This document shows, one piece after another, positions 43,641 to 52,755 of a stretch of 64,000 nt of DNA. The stretch's first letter is position 1; every line of letters starts with the position of its first letter. The notes beneath the pieces are model-generated. The model made no database searches, was not told the DNA's origin, and saw only the letters and a list, made by a program, of their open reading frames with translations. Made by a program: the position numbers and the translations under genes. The stretch lies in NCBI RefSeq assembly GCF_001905005.1, contig NZ_LWKZ01000023.1, positions 930,001-994,000 on the forward strand. The letters run 5' to 3'. The stretch is from Streptomyces sp. CB02923 (GTDB lineage Bacteria; Actinomycetota; Actinomycetes; Streptomycetales; Streptomycetaceae).

Positions 43641-44267
43641 CCCGGCCCCTTCCCCCTGGGAGCCACCCGTCGACGTAGGGTCAACGTCTGCTCCGGAGCG
43701 ACGAGTTGTGCTCATCATCGACGGTATACCCACGCCTCCCGCGTCGGCAGGCCGAAGGGAGACCGGGCACAGCGGGGGAGGACGGCCGCCCAGGAGCGCC
43801 GCTCGGAGGACGGAGATGGGGACGCCGCGACGGCCGGTGTGCTGCAGGGTGCACAGGCGATGGCAGACCGTCTCGAATGAGAAGAGCAGCTCGCCTGGAA
43901 GCTCGCGGCCGCGGCCGCCGCTACCGAGGAGTTGGAAGCCGACTTGGAGCGTGGGGGTGATGGCGACGGTGATGCCCGCAGCGCGCAGGGCGGTGGTGCG
44001 GGCCTGGGTGCGCAGGGCGCGCTGAAAGGCTTCCTCGCCGCAGTGCTCGGGGGTGCAGATCGGCCGGGGCGAGAGCGGAGGTCAGCAGGTGCTGGTGCTG
44101 GGCTTCCCGCAGGACGGCGACGGGCTCACGTGGCGGGCGAGGGGCACTGGTGCCGGGGCAGGGCGGTGCCGCACCGCGTGCCCGCTGCCACCGCACCACT
44201 GTGACCTGGCCTCTTCCGCAGCGACGCGGTAGGTCCGCATTGTTGTGGCGACATTGTTGTGGCGACG
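43641..44267. other. Intergenic stretch, no supported gene
   Basis: Short frames only. One plus-strand piece around 43895-43970 (ATEELEADLERGGDGDGDA) resembles a helical protein end but has no start or partner. A 14-base unit, ATTGTTGTGGCGAC, is duplicated in tandem at 44239-44266 just before the chitinase hairpin. The pseudokinase promoter should lie near 43650-43750. Confidence 0.45.
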
Positions 44268-44294
44268 CGCCCTGCCCGCCACCGGGCGCGGTGG
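44258..44294. repeat. 37-bp dispersed repeat, copy 2
   Basis: Same 37 bases as at 31753-31789, with one mismatch. Most of this copy lies inside the chitinase terminator hairpin. Confidence 0.7.
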
Positions 44295-44305
44295 CGGGCA
44301 GGGCG
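44268..44305 (-). terminator. 16-bp perfect hairpin after the chitinase
   Basis: CGCCCTGCCCGCCACC (44268-44283) pairs with GGTGGCGGGCAGGGCG (44290-44305) around a 6-base loop, 47 bases past the chitinase stop. No T-run, but the stem is very stable. Confidence 0.75.
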
Positions 44306-44351
44306 GGCAGGCCGCGCCGGGAAGGGGAGCGGCGAGAGATGGCTTGTGCGG

Positions 44352-45635
<1,284 letters not shown>

Positions 45636-45720
45636 GTCGTCTCCTCGGAGGGGGGTCGAGGGTGGTGCGGGACGGACACGCGATCCGAATGGGCATGGAC
45701 GCGTTGAGTGTTGCGGGGAG

Positions 45721-45764
45721 AACGTAGAAGGACTAGACCAGTGAGGTCAATGGTTTGGACCAAT
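45721..45764 (-). promoter_or_regulatory. Chitinase promoter with two DasR-like repeats
   Basis: On the minus strand, TTGACC (45745-45750) and TACGTT (45721-45726) form a -35/-10 pair with an 18-base spacer. ATTGGTCCAAACCA (45751-45764) lies just upstream of the -35 and CACTGGTCTAGTCC (45729-45742) in the spacer. Both fit the TGGTCTAGACCA-type repeats of Streptomyces chitinase promoters bound by DasR. Repression in the absence of chitin breakdown products is expected. Confidence 0.75.
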
Positions 45765-45770
45765 TTCACG

Positions 45771-46152
45771 TCGCGTACAGCTTCCGTGGGTTGGCGCCCG
45801 CTCTGCGGTGTGCCGGACGCCCGCCCAGGTGGGTCGCCTTGCGAGGGTGGATCGTGGGGGAGTGGGGGTGCGGGTGGGGAGATCGGCGTGGCGTTCGTAC
45901 GTGACGGGGTACGGCACCGGGCGGGCCTCCGGCGGGCCCCGGTGCTGACGAAGTCCCGGGCGCTCGGGACAAGATCTCGATCAACCAGTGACGTAACGCC
46001 GTCGATCGGGCATACTCACAGCGCCACAGCTGCAGGTCACCGCCCTCCGCGACCCGGAGGGGGATCATCTGCCGAGCACTGTGCACGACCGGCGGCGCCG
46101 CCTCACCCTCGCGGGCGCCGTCGCAGCGCCCGACAGGGAGGAGAGCGCCGCC
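45771..46152. other. Divergent region between chitinase and acyl-CoA dehydrogenase
   Basis: 382 bases with no convincing gene on either strand. It must hold the promoter of the acyl-CoA dehydrogenase; no clear -35/-10 pair was identified. GGGAGGAG at 46135-46142 is the ribosome site for the ATG at 46153. Confidence 0.45.
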
Positions 46153-47325
46153 ATGACCGAGTACGGCCCCCGGCCGGTGGACCGCAGGCTGCCCACGGAG
46201 GAGGCCCGCGATCTGCTGACATTGGTGCGGGACCTCATCGAGCGCGAGATCGAGCCGGTCGCCGCCGAGCAGGAGGAAGCGGGGCAATTCCCCCGGCAGA
46301 CCTTCGCCCTGCTCTCCGAGTCCGGGCTGCTCTCCCTCCCGTACACGGAGGAGTTCGGCGGCGGGGAGCAGCCCTACGAGGTCTACCTCCAGGTCCTGGA
46401 GGAGCTGGCGGCCGCACGGCTGACCGTGGGCCTCGGTGTCAGCGTGCACACCCTCGCCTGCCACGCGCTCGCCGAGTTCGGCACCAAGGAACAGCGCGCC
46501 GCCCACCTGCCCGCCATGCTCGGCGGCGGCCTGCTCGGCGCCTACTGCCTCTCCGAGCCCTCGTCCGGCTCCGACGCCGCCTCCCTGAGCACCCGGGCGG
46601 TCCGTGAGGGGGACACCTGGACCCTGGACGGCACCAAGGCGTGGATCACCCACGGCGGCATCGCCGACTTCTACACCGTGCTGGCGCGAACCGGCGGCAA
46701 GGGCGCCCGCGGCATCACGGCCTTCCTGGTGCCCGGCGACGCGGAGGGGCTGACCGCCGCGGTACCCGAGCGCAAGATGGGCATGAAGGGCTCGCCCACC
46801 GCCCAGCTGCACTTCGACGGTGTACGGGTCCCCGACGCCCGGCGCATCGGGGACGAGGGCCAGGGCTTCGCCGTCGCCCTGTCCGCCCTGGACTCCGGCC
46901 GCCTCGGCATCGCCGCCTGCGCGATCGGCGTGGCCCAGGCCGCTCTGGACGAGGCACTGGAGTACACCGCCTCCCGGCAGCAGTTCGGCCGTCCGGTCGT
47001 CGACTTCCAGGGCCTGCGCTTCATGCTCGCCGACATGGCCACCCAGATCGAGGCCGGCCGCGCGCTCTACCTGGCCGCCGCGCGCCTCAAGGACGCCGGG
47101 GTGCCGTTCTCCAAGGAGGCGGCGATGGCCAAACTGTTCTGCACCGATGCCGCGATGCGCGTCACGACGGACGCCGTCCAGCTCCTCGGCGGGTACGGCT
47201 ACACGCTCGACTTCCCGGCCGAGCGCTACATGCGCGAGGCCAAGGTGCTCCAGATCGTCGAGGGCACCAACCAGATCCAGCGCATGGTCGTCGCGCGCCA
47301 CCTCGCGGGCCCCGAGACCCGCTGA
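46153..47325 (+). CDS. Acyl-CoA dehydrogenase
   Basis: FAD enzyme that introduces the 2,3 double bond in acyl-CoA. 390 residues. The three domains are visible: the N-terminal helices, the beta domain (YCLSEPSSGSDAASLSTRAV, KAWITHGGIADFYTVLART), and the C-terminal helices (DSGRLGIAACAIGVAQAALD, QLLGGYGYTLDFPAERYMRE). The catalytic base is Glu370 in QIVEGTNQIQ, as in short/medium-chain enzymes. It stands alone, so the fatty or branched-chain substrate is not indicated. The ATG at 46153 has GGGAGGAG ten bases upstream. Confidence 0.93.
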   Translation: MTEYGPRPVDRRLPTEEARDLLTLVRDLIEREIEPVAAEQEEAGQFPRQTFALLSESGLLSLPYTEEFGGGEQPYEVYLQVLEELAAARLTVGLGVSVHTLACHALAEFGTKEQRAAHLPAMLGGGLLGAYCLSEPSSGSDAASLSTRAVREGDTWTLDGTKAWITHGGIADFYTVLARTGGKGARGITAFLVPGDAEGLTAAVPERKMGMKGSPTAQLHFDGVRVPDARRIGDEGQGFAVALSALDSGRLGIAACAIGVAQAALDEALEYTASRQQFGRPVVDFQGLRFMLADMATQIEAGRALYLAAARLKDAGVPFSKEAAMAKLFCTDAAMRVTTDAVQLLGGYGYTLDFPAERYMREAKVLQIVEGTNQIQRMVVARHLAGPETR

Positions 47326-47375
47326 CCGGATCGGGCGGACCACCGGGTGGCCGTGGCCGGGGCCGGGCGCTACGA

Positions 47376-47417
47376 CGCTCCCGTACGGATGGCCGCACTG
47401 ACGGCCGTACGGGAGCG
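47376..47417. terminator. 13-bp hairpin between convergent genes
   Basis: CGCTCCCGTACGG (47376-47388) pairs with CCGTACGGGAGCG (47405-47417). It lies 50 bases after the acyl-CoA dehydrogenase stop and before the end of the threonine-synthase-like gene. Confidence 0.7.
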
Positions 47418-47475
47418 CTGCCCACTCAGGCGCCGGGCGGGCCGACGGCGAGTGGGCCGACGGCGGACGGGCTGA

Positions 47476-47504
47476 CGGCAGACGGGCAGGGAAGCCGTCT
47501 GCCG
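47476..47504. terminator. Second hairpin between the same convergent genes
   Basis: CGGCAGACGG (47476-47485) pairs with CCGTCTGCCG (47495-47504), and CCGACGGCGG/CCGCCGTCGG flank it as an outer stem. It is 40 bases past the minus-strand gene's stop at 47544, so it most likely serves that transcript. Confidence 0.65.
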
Positions 47505-47543
47505 CCGTCGGGTCCGGCCGTGTGAACGATCACGGCGGTGCTC

Positions 47544-48737
47544 TCACGCGCCCGCGGTGGTCAGCCCCTTCATGCCCGTCGCCGTACCGATCGCCACCAC
47601 GAGCTCCGGCTGCTCGCGCAGCATCCGGCGGGCCACGGACACCGCCACGGCGGACGACGCCTCCAGCAGCAGGCCCTGCTCGGCGAGGCGTCGCTGTTCG
47701 GCCACGAACTCCTTCTCCGCCACCGCGACGGCCGTGCCTCCGGAGCGCCACAGCGCGTCCAGCCCCTGCCAGCACGGGCGTTCCTCGCCGAGCGAGAAGG
47801 CGGCGGTGCGGTGGGACTCCACGCGCGTACGCTCCTGGGCCGCGCGGTCGGCGTGGCGCAGGGCGGCGGTGAAGGGCGCCGAACCGGCGGGCTCGGCGGC
47901 CACCAGGCGCGGTACCGCCGCGACCAGGCCGGCCGCGGCCAGCTCCCGGAAGCCGCGCTCGATCCCGGACAGCAGGTCCGCGCGGCTCGTCGGTACGACC
48001 ACCGCGCCGATCCGCCGCCCGGCGAAGTCGCGCGCCAGCTCGTACGCCACCGACTTGTACCCCTCGTCGGCGTACGGGTTGCCGCCGGGTGACGGCGCGG
48101 AGAAGCTGGTCAGCGGGTACCAGCCGTGCTCCTCGACGGCCCGCGCCATCGCGGCGTTGCGGACCGTGAAACCGCCCTCGCACCGCACCTGCTCGGCACC
48201 CAGCAGCTCGATCTGCGCGGCCAGCGCCGGCGGCACGCCCTCGTCGGTGAAGACCACGCACCGCAGTCCGGCCCGGCCCGCGTAGGCGGCCGCCGCGGCG
48301 CCCGCGTTGCCGGACGACGCCGCGGCCACCGTGTCGGCGCCGGTCTCCAGCGCCGCGGCCACGCCCACCGCCATCGCCCGGTCCTTGTGCGACCCGGTCG
48401 GGTTGCCGCCCTCGTACTTCACCCACAACTCGCTGCCGCACTCCGGCGCGTTCCCGTCGCCGAGCGCGGCCGGGTCGGTGCGCAGCCGTACGTTCGGGGT
48501 GTCGCCCTCGCCGAGGGTCACCGGCGGGCCGCTGACCGGCAGCGTCTCCGGCCAGCCCCACGGGCCGCCGCGGTACGAGGACAGCTCCAGGCCGTTCAGA
48601 TCGGCCAGCGGCGGCAGCGCGTTGACGCCGATGCCCTCCGCCGCGCACCGGGGGCAGCCGGTGAAACCTCTCACCTCCAGGCCGCAGCGCAGGCAGTGCA
48701 GGCTGCTCGGACCCTGTGCGGAGCTGGCCGTCGTCAT
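47544..48737 (-). CDS. Threonine synthase-like PLP enzyme with zinc ribbon
   Basis: 397 residues from the ATG at 48737. An N-terminal Cys4 ribbon (Cys15, 18, 28, 31 in LHCLRCGLEVRGFTGCPRC) precedes a fold-II PLP domain. The Schiff-base Lys118 is in NPTGSHKDRA and the phosphate loop is SSGNAGAAAAAYAG. Family members make threonine from phosphohomoserine. This copy is separate from the hom-thrB operon and may instead be a related threonine/diaminopropionate-type enzyme. It is divergent from the gene at 49068, with a perfect 10-bp inverted repeat in between. Confidence 0.82.
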   Translation of the reverse strand: MTTASSAQGPSSLHCLRCGLEVRGFTGCPRCAAEGIGVNALPPLADLNGLELSSYRGGPWGWPETLPVSGPPVTLGEGDTPNVRLRTDPAALGDGNAPECGSELWVKYEGGNPTGSHKDRAMAVGVAAALETGADTVAAASSGNAGAAAAAYAGRAGLRCVVFTDEGVPPALAAQIELLGAEQVRCEGGFTVRNAAMARAVEEHGWYPLTSFSAPSPGGNPYADEGYKSVAYELARDFAGRRIGAVVVPTSRADLLSGIERGFRELAAAGLVAAVPRLVAAEPAGSAPFTAALRHADRAAQERTRVESHRTAAFSLGEERPCWQGLDALWRSGGTAVAVAEKEFVAEQRRLAEQGLLLEASSAVAVSVARRMLREQPELVVAIGTATGMKGLTTAGA

Positions 48738-48810
48738 GGTGTGGTGTCCCCCTCGTTCCTTCACCGCTGCATTTGCCGGTGTCCGGTGTCCGCGATGGTC
48801 TTCGTTCCCC

Positions 48811-48841
48811 CACTGTACGGTGGCGCGTTCGCCGTACAGTG
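48811..48841. promoter_or_regulatory. Perfect 10-bp inverted repeat in a divergent promoter region
   Basis: CACTGTACGG (48811-48820) and CCGTACAGTG (48832-48841) are exact inverted copies 11 bases apart, centre-to-centre two helical turns. It is 74 bases upstream of the threonine-synthase-like start, a typical repressor site for either divergent gene. No regulator is encoded next to it. Confidence 0.6.
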
Positions 48842-49067
48842 CAGCCGGGGTCCCGTGTCCGTGGCCACCGGCGGCCGGGAAGGCGGCCGGGCCGTGGCAC
48901 GGCGCCGTGGCGCGGGGCTTCCCCGCCTTCGCGCGGGTACGGCTCTGGCCCCGCGCGTACTCCTGACGTACCGTCAATTCCGCCCGCGGAAACGGTCGCC
49001 GCCGAGGCGGGATCGCGCGCCCCGTGGCCACCGGACCGCTTCCGCCCGCGCGTCCAGGAGGTGTTCC

Positions 49068-50351
49068 GTGACCGACCGCCCGATCGCGCTCGACGAATAC
49101 CCGATCCACCAGGCGCCCCTGTCCATGCGGCACGTCGCCACCGGCGACCGCAACGCGTACGACCGCTGCATCTTCCACGTCATGGACCACACCGGCCGCG
49201 CGCTCCTCGTCGCCGGACTCGGTGTCTACCCCAACACCGGTGTCATCGACGCCTACGCGACCCTGCGGCTCGGCGACCGCCTGCACGCCGTGCGCGCCTC
49301 CGACGCGCTCACCGACGACCGCCTCGCCCTCACCGTCGGACCACTGACGATCACCGTCGAGCGGCCTCTCGAACGGCTCCGGCTGCGCTGCGCCGCCGAC
49401 CCGGCCGACCCCGGCGGCCTCTCCTGCAACCTCGTGTGGCACGCCGCCTTCCCCGCCGTCTGGGAACCGCACCACACCCAGTACCGCGGCGGACGGCTCG
49501 TATTGGAGGGCCGCCGGTTCGTCCAGGCGGGCACCTGCACCGGCACCATCCGCGCCGGGGGCGCCGAACTGGCCGTCACCGCGGGGGAGTGGACCGGGAC
49601 CCGTGACCGCAGCTGGGGCGTGCGGCCGATACCCGGCGAGGACGGCGGACGCGCCGCCGAGGAGGCGCGGCCGGAGGGCTTCCACTGGATCTGGTGCCCG
49701 GTCCGCTTCGACGACCGCTTCGTGATGGTCGTCGTCCAGGAGGACGCCGACGGGCACCGTACGCTCAACGAGGCCCTGCTCGTCCGCAACGGCACCCGCG
49801 ACGTCCAACTCGGCTGGCCGCACGCCGACATCACCTACCGGCCGGGCACCCGCCACCCCGAACGGGCCGTCCTCCACCTCACCGGCCCGGCCCGCAAGCC
49901 GCTCGAACTCGCCGCCGAGATCCTCACCTCCTCACCCCTGGCCGTCGGCGCGGGCTACCCGCCCGCCGACGACTGGCAGCACGGCACCTGGCGCGGGCGC
50001 GGCTGGACCGACCGCCGCACCTACGACCTCGGCGACCCCACCGCCCACCCCCGGGCGGCCTACGGCGTCACCGACCACGCGGCCCGCTTCACCCTCGACG
50101 GCCGCACCGGATACGGGATCTTCGAGCACGGCAGCTTCGGCCGCCACGACCCCAGCGGCTTCACCGGCCACGCCGACACGGCACCGGCCGACACCGAGGC
50201 CGCGCGCCCGGCCGCCGATATCGAGACCGACTCCGAGACCGGCACCGACTCCGAGACCGGCTCCGAGACCGGGACCGGCTCCGAGACCGGCACCGGCACC
50301 GGCACCGATACCGCCCCCGGAGCCGCGCACCCCGCCGGGGACCGGCCATGA
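49068..50351 (+). CDS. Lipocalin/CrtC-like hypothetical protein with acidic repeat tail
   Basis: 427 residues from a GTG at 49068, with GGAGG six bases upstream. Two beta-rich halves (DEYPIHQAPLSMRHVATGDR, then RDRSWGVRPIPG, FHWIWCPVRFDDRFVMVVVQ) recall the CrtC/AttH lipocalin-like fold found beside phosphotransferases and steroid or lipid catabolic genes in actinobacteria. No catalytic assignment is possible. The last 45 residues are a low-complexity Glu/Thr/Ser/Gly tail (ETDSETGTDSETGSETG). It overlaps the phosphotransferase start by ATGA, so the two are made together. Confidence 0.75.
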   Translation: MTDRPIALDEYPIHQAPLSMRHVATGDRNAYDRCIFHVMDHTGRALLVAGLGVYPNTGVIDAYATLRLGDRLHAVRASDALTDDRLALTVGPLTITVERPLERLRLRCAADPADPGGLSCNLVWHAAFPAVWEPHHTQYRGGRLVLEGRRFVQAGTCTGTIRAGGAELAVTAGEWTGTRDRSWGVRPIPGEDGGRAAEEARPEGFHWIWCPVRFDDRFVMVVVQEDADGHRTLNEALLVRNGTRDVQLGWPHADITYRPGTRHPERAVLHLTGPARKPLELAAEILTSSPLAVGAGYPPADDWQHGTWRGRGWTDRRTYDLGDPTAHPRAAYGVTDHAARFTLDGRTGYGIFEHGSFGRHDPSGFTGHADTAPADTEAARPAADIETDSETGTDSETGSETGTGSETGTGTGTDTAPGAAHPAGDRP

Positions 50352-51493
50352 GCGGCGCCCCACGGCCCCGCATCACCACCCGTGACCCCGGAGAGACCAC
50401 CCGGCGCCTGTCCGGCTGGCTGGCCACCCGCCTGCCCGGCTCTCAGGCGGTCGCCGCGACCGTCCCCGCCTCCAACGGCATGTCCAGCGAAACCCTGCTC
50501 TTCGACATCGACCACCCCCGTCCGCCTGTCCGCTCCTGCGCGCTGCGCCTCGCCGCCGACCCCGCCGCTTACACGGTATTCCCCACCTATGACATGGCCC
50601 GCCAGTACCGCACGATGCGCCTGGTGGCCGAGCACACCGACGTTCCCGTGCCGCGCGTTCTGTGGCTGGAGGAGGACCCGGCGCCGCTCGGCGCGCCGTT
50701 CTTCGTGATGGAGCGCGCCGAAGGCCGCGTACCGCCGGACGTCATGCCCTATACATACGAGGGGAGTTGGCTGCACGCCGCCACCGACGCGGAACGCGCG
50801 GACCTGGAAGCTGCCACGGTCTCCGTCCTCGCCCGCATCCACGATCAGGTGCCCGTGGCGGACGCGGAGTTCCTCGCCCTGCCCGGCAGCGGGAGCGCGC
50901 TGCGGCGGCACGTGGCGGCCCAACGCGCGTACTACGCCTGGGTCGTCGAGGGGCGGGAGCCGTCACCGCTGATCGAGCGCGGCTTCGCCTGGATCGCCGA
51001 CCACTGGCCGTCGGACACGGAGAGAGCCGTGGGTACTGACAGCACAGCGGGAGCCGTGGGCACCGACAGTACCGACGACACCGTGCTGACCTGGGGTGAC
51101 GCACGGATCGGCAATATCGTCTACGACGGCTTCAGGCCCGTCGCCGTGCTGGACTGGGAAATGGCCGTGCCCGGACCGCGCGAACTCGACCTCGGCTGGA
51201 TGATCTACCTCCACCGGTTCTTCCAGGACCTGGCGGAGAGCGGCGGCCAGGGCGGCCTGCCCGGCCTCCTGCGCCGTGACCACGTCGAGGAGCGTTACGC
51301 CCGGCTCACCGGCCACACCCCACGGGCCATGGACTTCCACACCCTCTACGCGGCCCTGCGGCACGCCGTCGTCATGCTGCGCGTGGCGTACCGCCGGATC
51401 CACTTCGGGGAGATGTCCGCTCCGGCCGACCCGGACGCGCTGATCATGCACCGGGCCGCACTGGAGGCGATGATCGAAGGCCGCTACTGGTGA
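50348..51493 (+). CDS. Aminoglycoside-phosphotransferase-fold kinase (ACAD10/YcbJ type)
   Basis: 381 residues. An APH-fold enzyme with N-lobe FFVMERAEGRVPPDV, the Brenner-type motif as LTWGDARIGNIVYDG (HGD replaced by WGD; Asp and Asn kept), and the DFG-equivalent AVLDWEMA. Family members phosphorylate hydroxy-acyl-CoAs or other small molecules, as in ACAD10/11. An internal direct repeat (AVGTDSTAGAVGTDST) lies just before the catalytic loop. It is coupled to the lipocalin-like gene. The acyl-CoA dehydrogenase 3 kb upstream makes an acyl-CoA substrate conceivable. Confidence 0.82.
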   Translation: MSGAPRPRITTRDPGETTRRLSGWLATRLPGSQAVAATVPASNGMSSETLLFDIDHPRPPVRSCALRLAADPAAYTVFPTYDMARQYRTMRLVAEHTDVPVPRVLWLEEDPAPLGAPFFVMERAEGRVPPDVMPYTYEGSWLHAATDAERADLEAATVSVLARIHDQVPVADAEFLALPGSGSALRRHVAAQRAYYAWVVEGREPSPLIERGFAWIADHWPSDTERAVGTDSTAGAVGTDSTDDTVLTWGDARIGNIVYDGFRPVAVLDWEMAVPGPRELDLGWMIYLHRFFQDLAESGGQGGLPGLLRRDHVEERYARLTGHTPRAMDFHTLYAALRHAVVMLRVAYRRIHFGEMSAPADPDALIMHRAALEAMIEGRYW

Positions 51494-51497
51494 GGGT

Positions 51498-51521
51498 CGC
51501 GACCGGTGAGGGCCGGTCGCG
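51498..51521 (+). terminator. 9-bp hairpin after the phosphotransferase gene
   Basis: CGCGACCGG (51498-51506) pairs with CCGGTCGCG (51513-51521), five bases past the stop. Short, with no T-run. Confidence 0.5.
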
Positions 51522-51599
51522 CCTCCGGTGACCCTGGAGCGCTGCCGGGGTGGGGTGACGCGGGAGCGGCCGCCGGCTCCCGCCGGACGGGCGCGGGCC

Positions 51600-52013
51600 T
51601 CAGGGCCTGCGCATCCGCGGCACGCGCGCCGGCCGGGTGCCCGGCCCGCCCACGTGCGAGAACGGCTGCCGGCGCCAGTCCAGTCCCTCCGGGAGGTTCA
51701 GCAGCACGCCGGCGTTCTCCTCCTGGGTCTCCATCGAGTCGTCCGAGGAGGAGGCGTCGGCCACCGGCCGTCCCGATCCCTCGCACACCGTCAGGCAGAA
51801 GGGGTTCCAGGACGTCGGGCACAGCGCGTGCTCGGGCAGGGTGTCCTCGTCGGCCAGCATCGCGATCGGCTGGGCGCAGTCCGGGCACGTCACCCGGAAG
51901 ATCTCCAAGGTCTCGAAGGAATCGTACGGATCGTCCTCGCCGGCGAAGCCGGGACTGTCGCCCTCCAGGGCGTCGAGGCCGAGCGGCACGGATTCGGACT
52001 GCAGACGTCGCAT
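51600..52013 (-). CDS. Conserved hypothetical protein with CxxC
   Basis: 137 residues from the ATG at 52013, which has GAGGGG nine bases upstream; an ATG at 52022 abuts that site and is less likely. An acidic N-terminus (LEGDSPGFAGEDDPYDSFET) is followed by IFRVTCPDCAQPIAMLADED, then ALCPTSWNPFCLTVCEGSG, four to five Cys that could hold zinc. The rest is disordered. This looks like a protein common in Streptomyces without known function. It is divergent from an Lrp regulator. Confidence 0.75.
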   Translation of the reverse strand: MRRLQSESVPLGLDALEGDSPGFAGEDDPYDSFETLEIFRVTCPDCAQPIAMLADEDTLPEHALCPTSWNPFCLTVCEGSGRPVADASSSDDSMETQEENAGVLLNLPEGLDWRRQPFSHVGGPGTRPARVPRMRRP

Positions 52014-52230
52014 GATGGTCATCCCCCTCGGGTGGGCCGTACGGGCCGCCGGCTTCCTGTGACGGGCGGCTCCGGCCAACACGAGCAATTCCCCTCATGC
52101 CCCGCGCATAATCGCCGAGCCCTGCGGGATACGGGGTCACGCGTGTGGCATTGGTCACACGACCCGCGCGGACGGGTCCACGATCCGGCGTACGGTGCGC
52201 ACATGCGCCCGAGCACAGTAGGTTGATCGG

Positions 52231-52671
52231 GTGGAGGAGTTGGACCGACAAATCGTGGATCTGCTCGTCAAGGACGGGCGGATGAGCTACACCGACCTGG
52301 GCAAGGCCACCGGCCTGTCCACTTCGGCGGTGCACCAGCGGGTGCGCCGCCTGGAGCAGCGCGGTGTCATTCGCGGCTATGCCGCCATCGTGGACCCGGA
52401 GGCGGTGGGGCTGCCGCTGACGGCTTTCATCTCGGTGAAACCCTTCGACCCCAGCGCCCCGGACGACATCGCCGACCGGCTCGCCGAGGTGCCCGAGCTG
52501 GAGGCCTGCCACAGCGTCGCGGGCGACGAGAACTACATCCTCAAGGTGCGCGTGGCCACGCCCCTGGAGCTGGAACACCTGCTGACCCGCATCCGTACGC
52601 TGGCCGGGGTCTCCACACGCACCACGGTCGTGCTCTCCACGCCGTACGAGGCCCGGCCACCGCGCATCTGA
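52231..52671 (+). CDS. Lrp/AsnC family regulator
   Basis: 146 residues from the GTG at 52231. The N-terminal helix-turn-helix (DRQIVDLLVKDGRMSYTDLG, GLSTSAVHQRVRRLEQRGVI) and the C-terminal RAM ligand domain (AFISVKPFDPSAPDDIADRL, CHSVAGDENYILKVRV) are complete. Such octameric regulators respond to amino acids. It lies 84 bases upstream of the YtcJ-like amidohydrolase in the same direction and may control it. Confidence 0.9.
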   Translation: MEELDRQIVDLLVKDGRMSYTDLGKATGLSTSAVHQRVRRLEQRGVIRGYAAIVDPEAVGLPLTAFISVKPFDPSAPDDIADRLAEVPELEACHSVAGDENYILKVRVATPLELEHLLTRIRTLAGVSTRTTVVLSTPYEARPPRI

Positions 52672-52755
52672 CGTGCGGACGGCACCGGCCGGACGCGCGT
52701 CAAGATCCCGACCCCGCGCGCGGGCCTGCCGCCCGCAGGGGCCAAACTGTCCGCT

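Noticed and set aside
40086..43880. 1264-codon open frame on the plus strand
   Set aside because: Antisense of the pseudokinase operon; Arg/Gly/His-rich translation without any motif.
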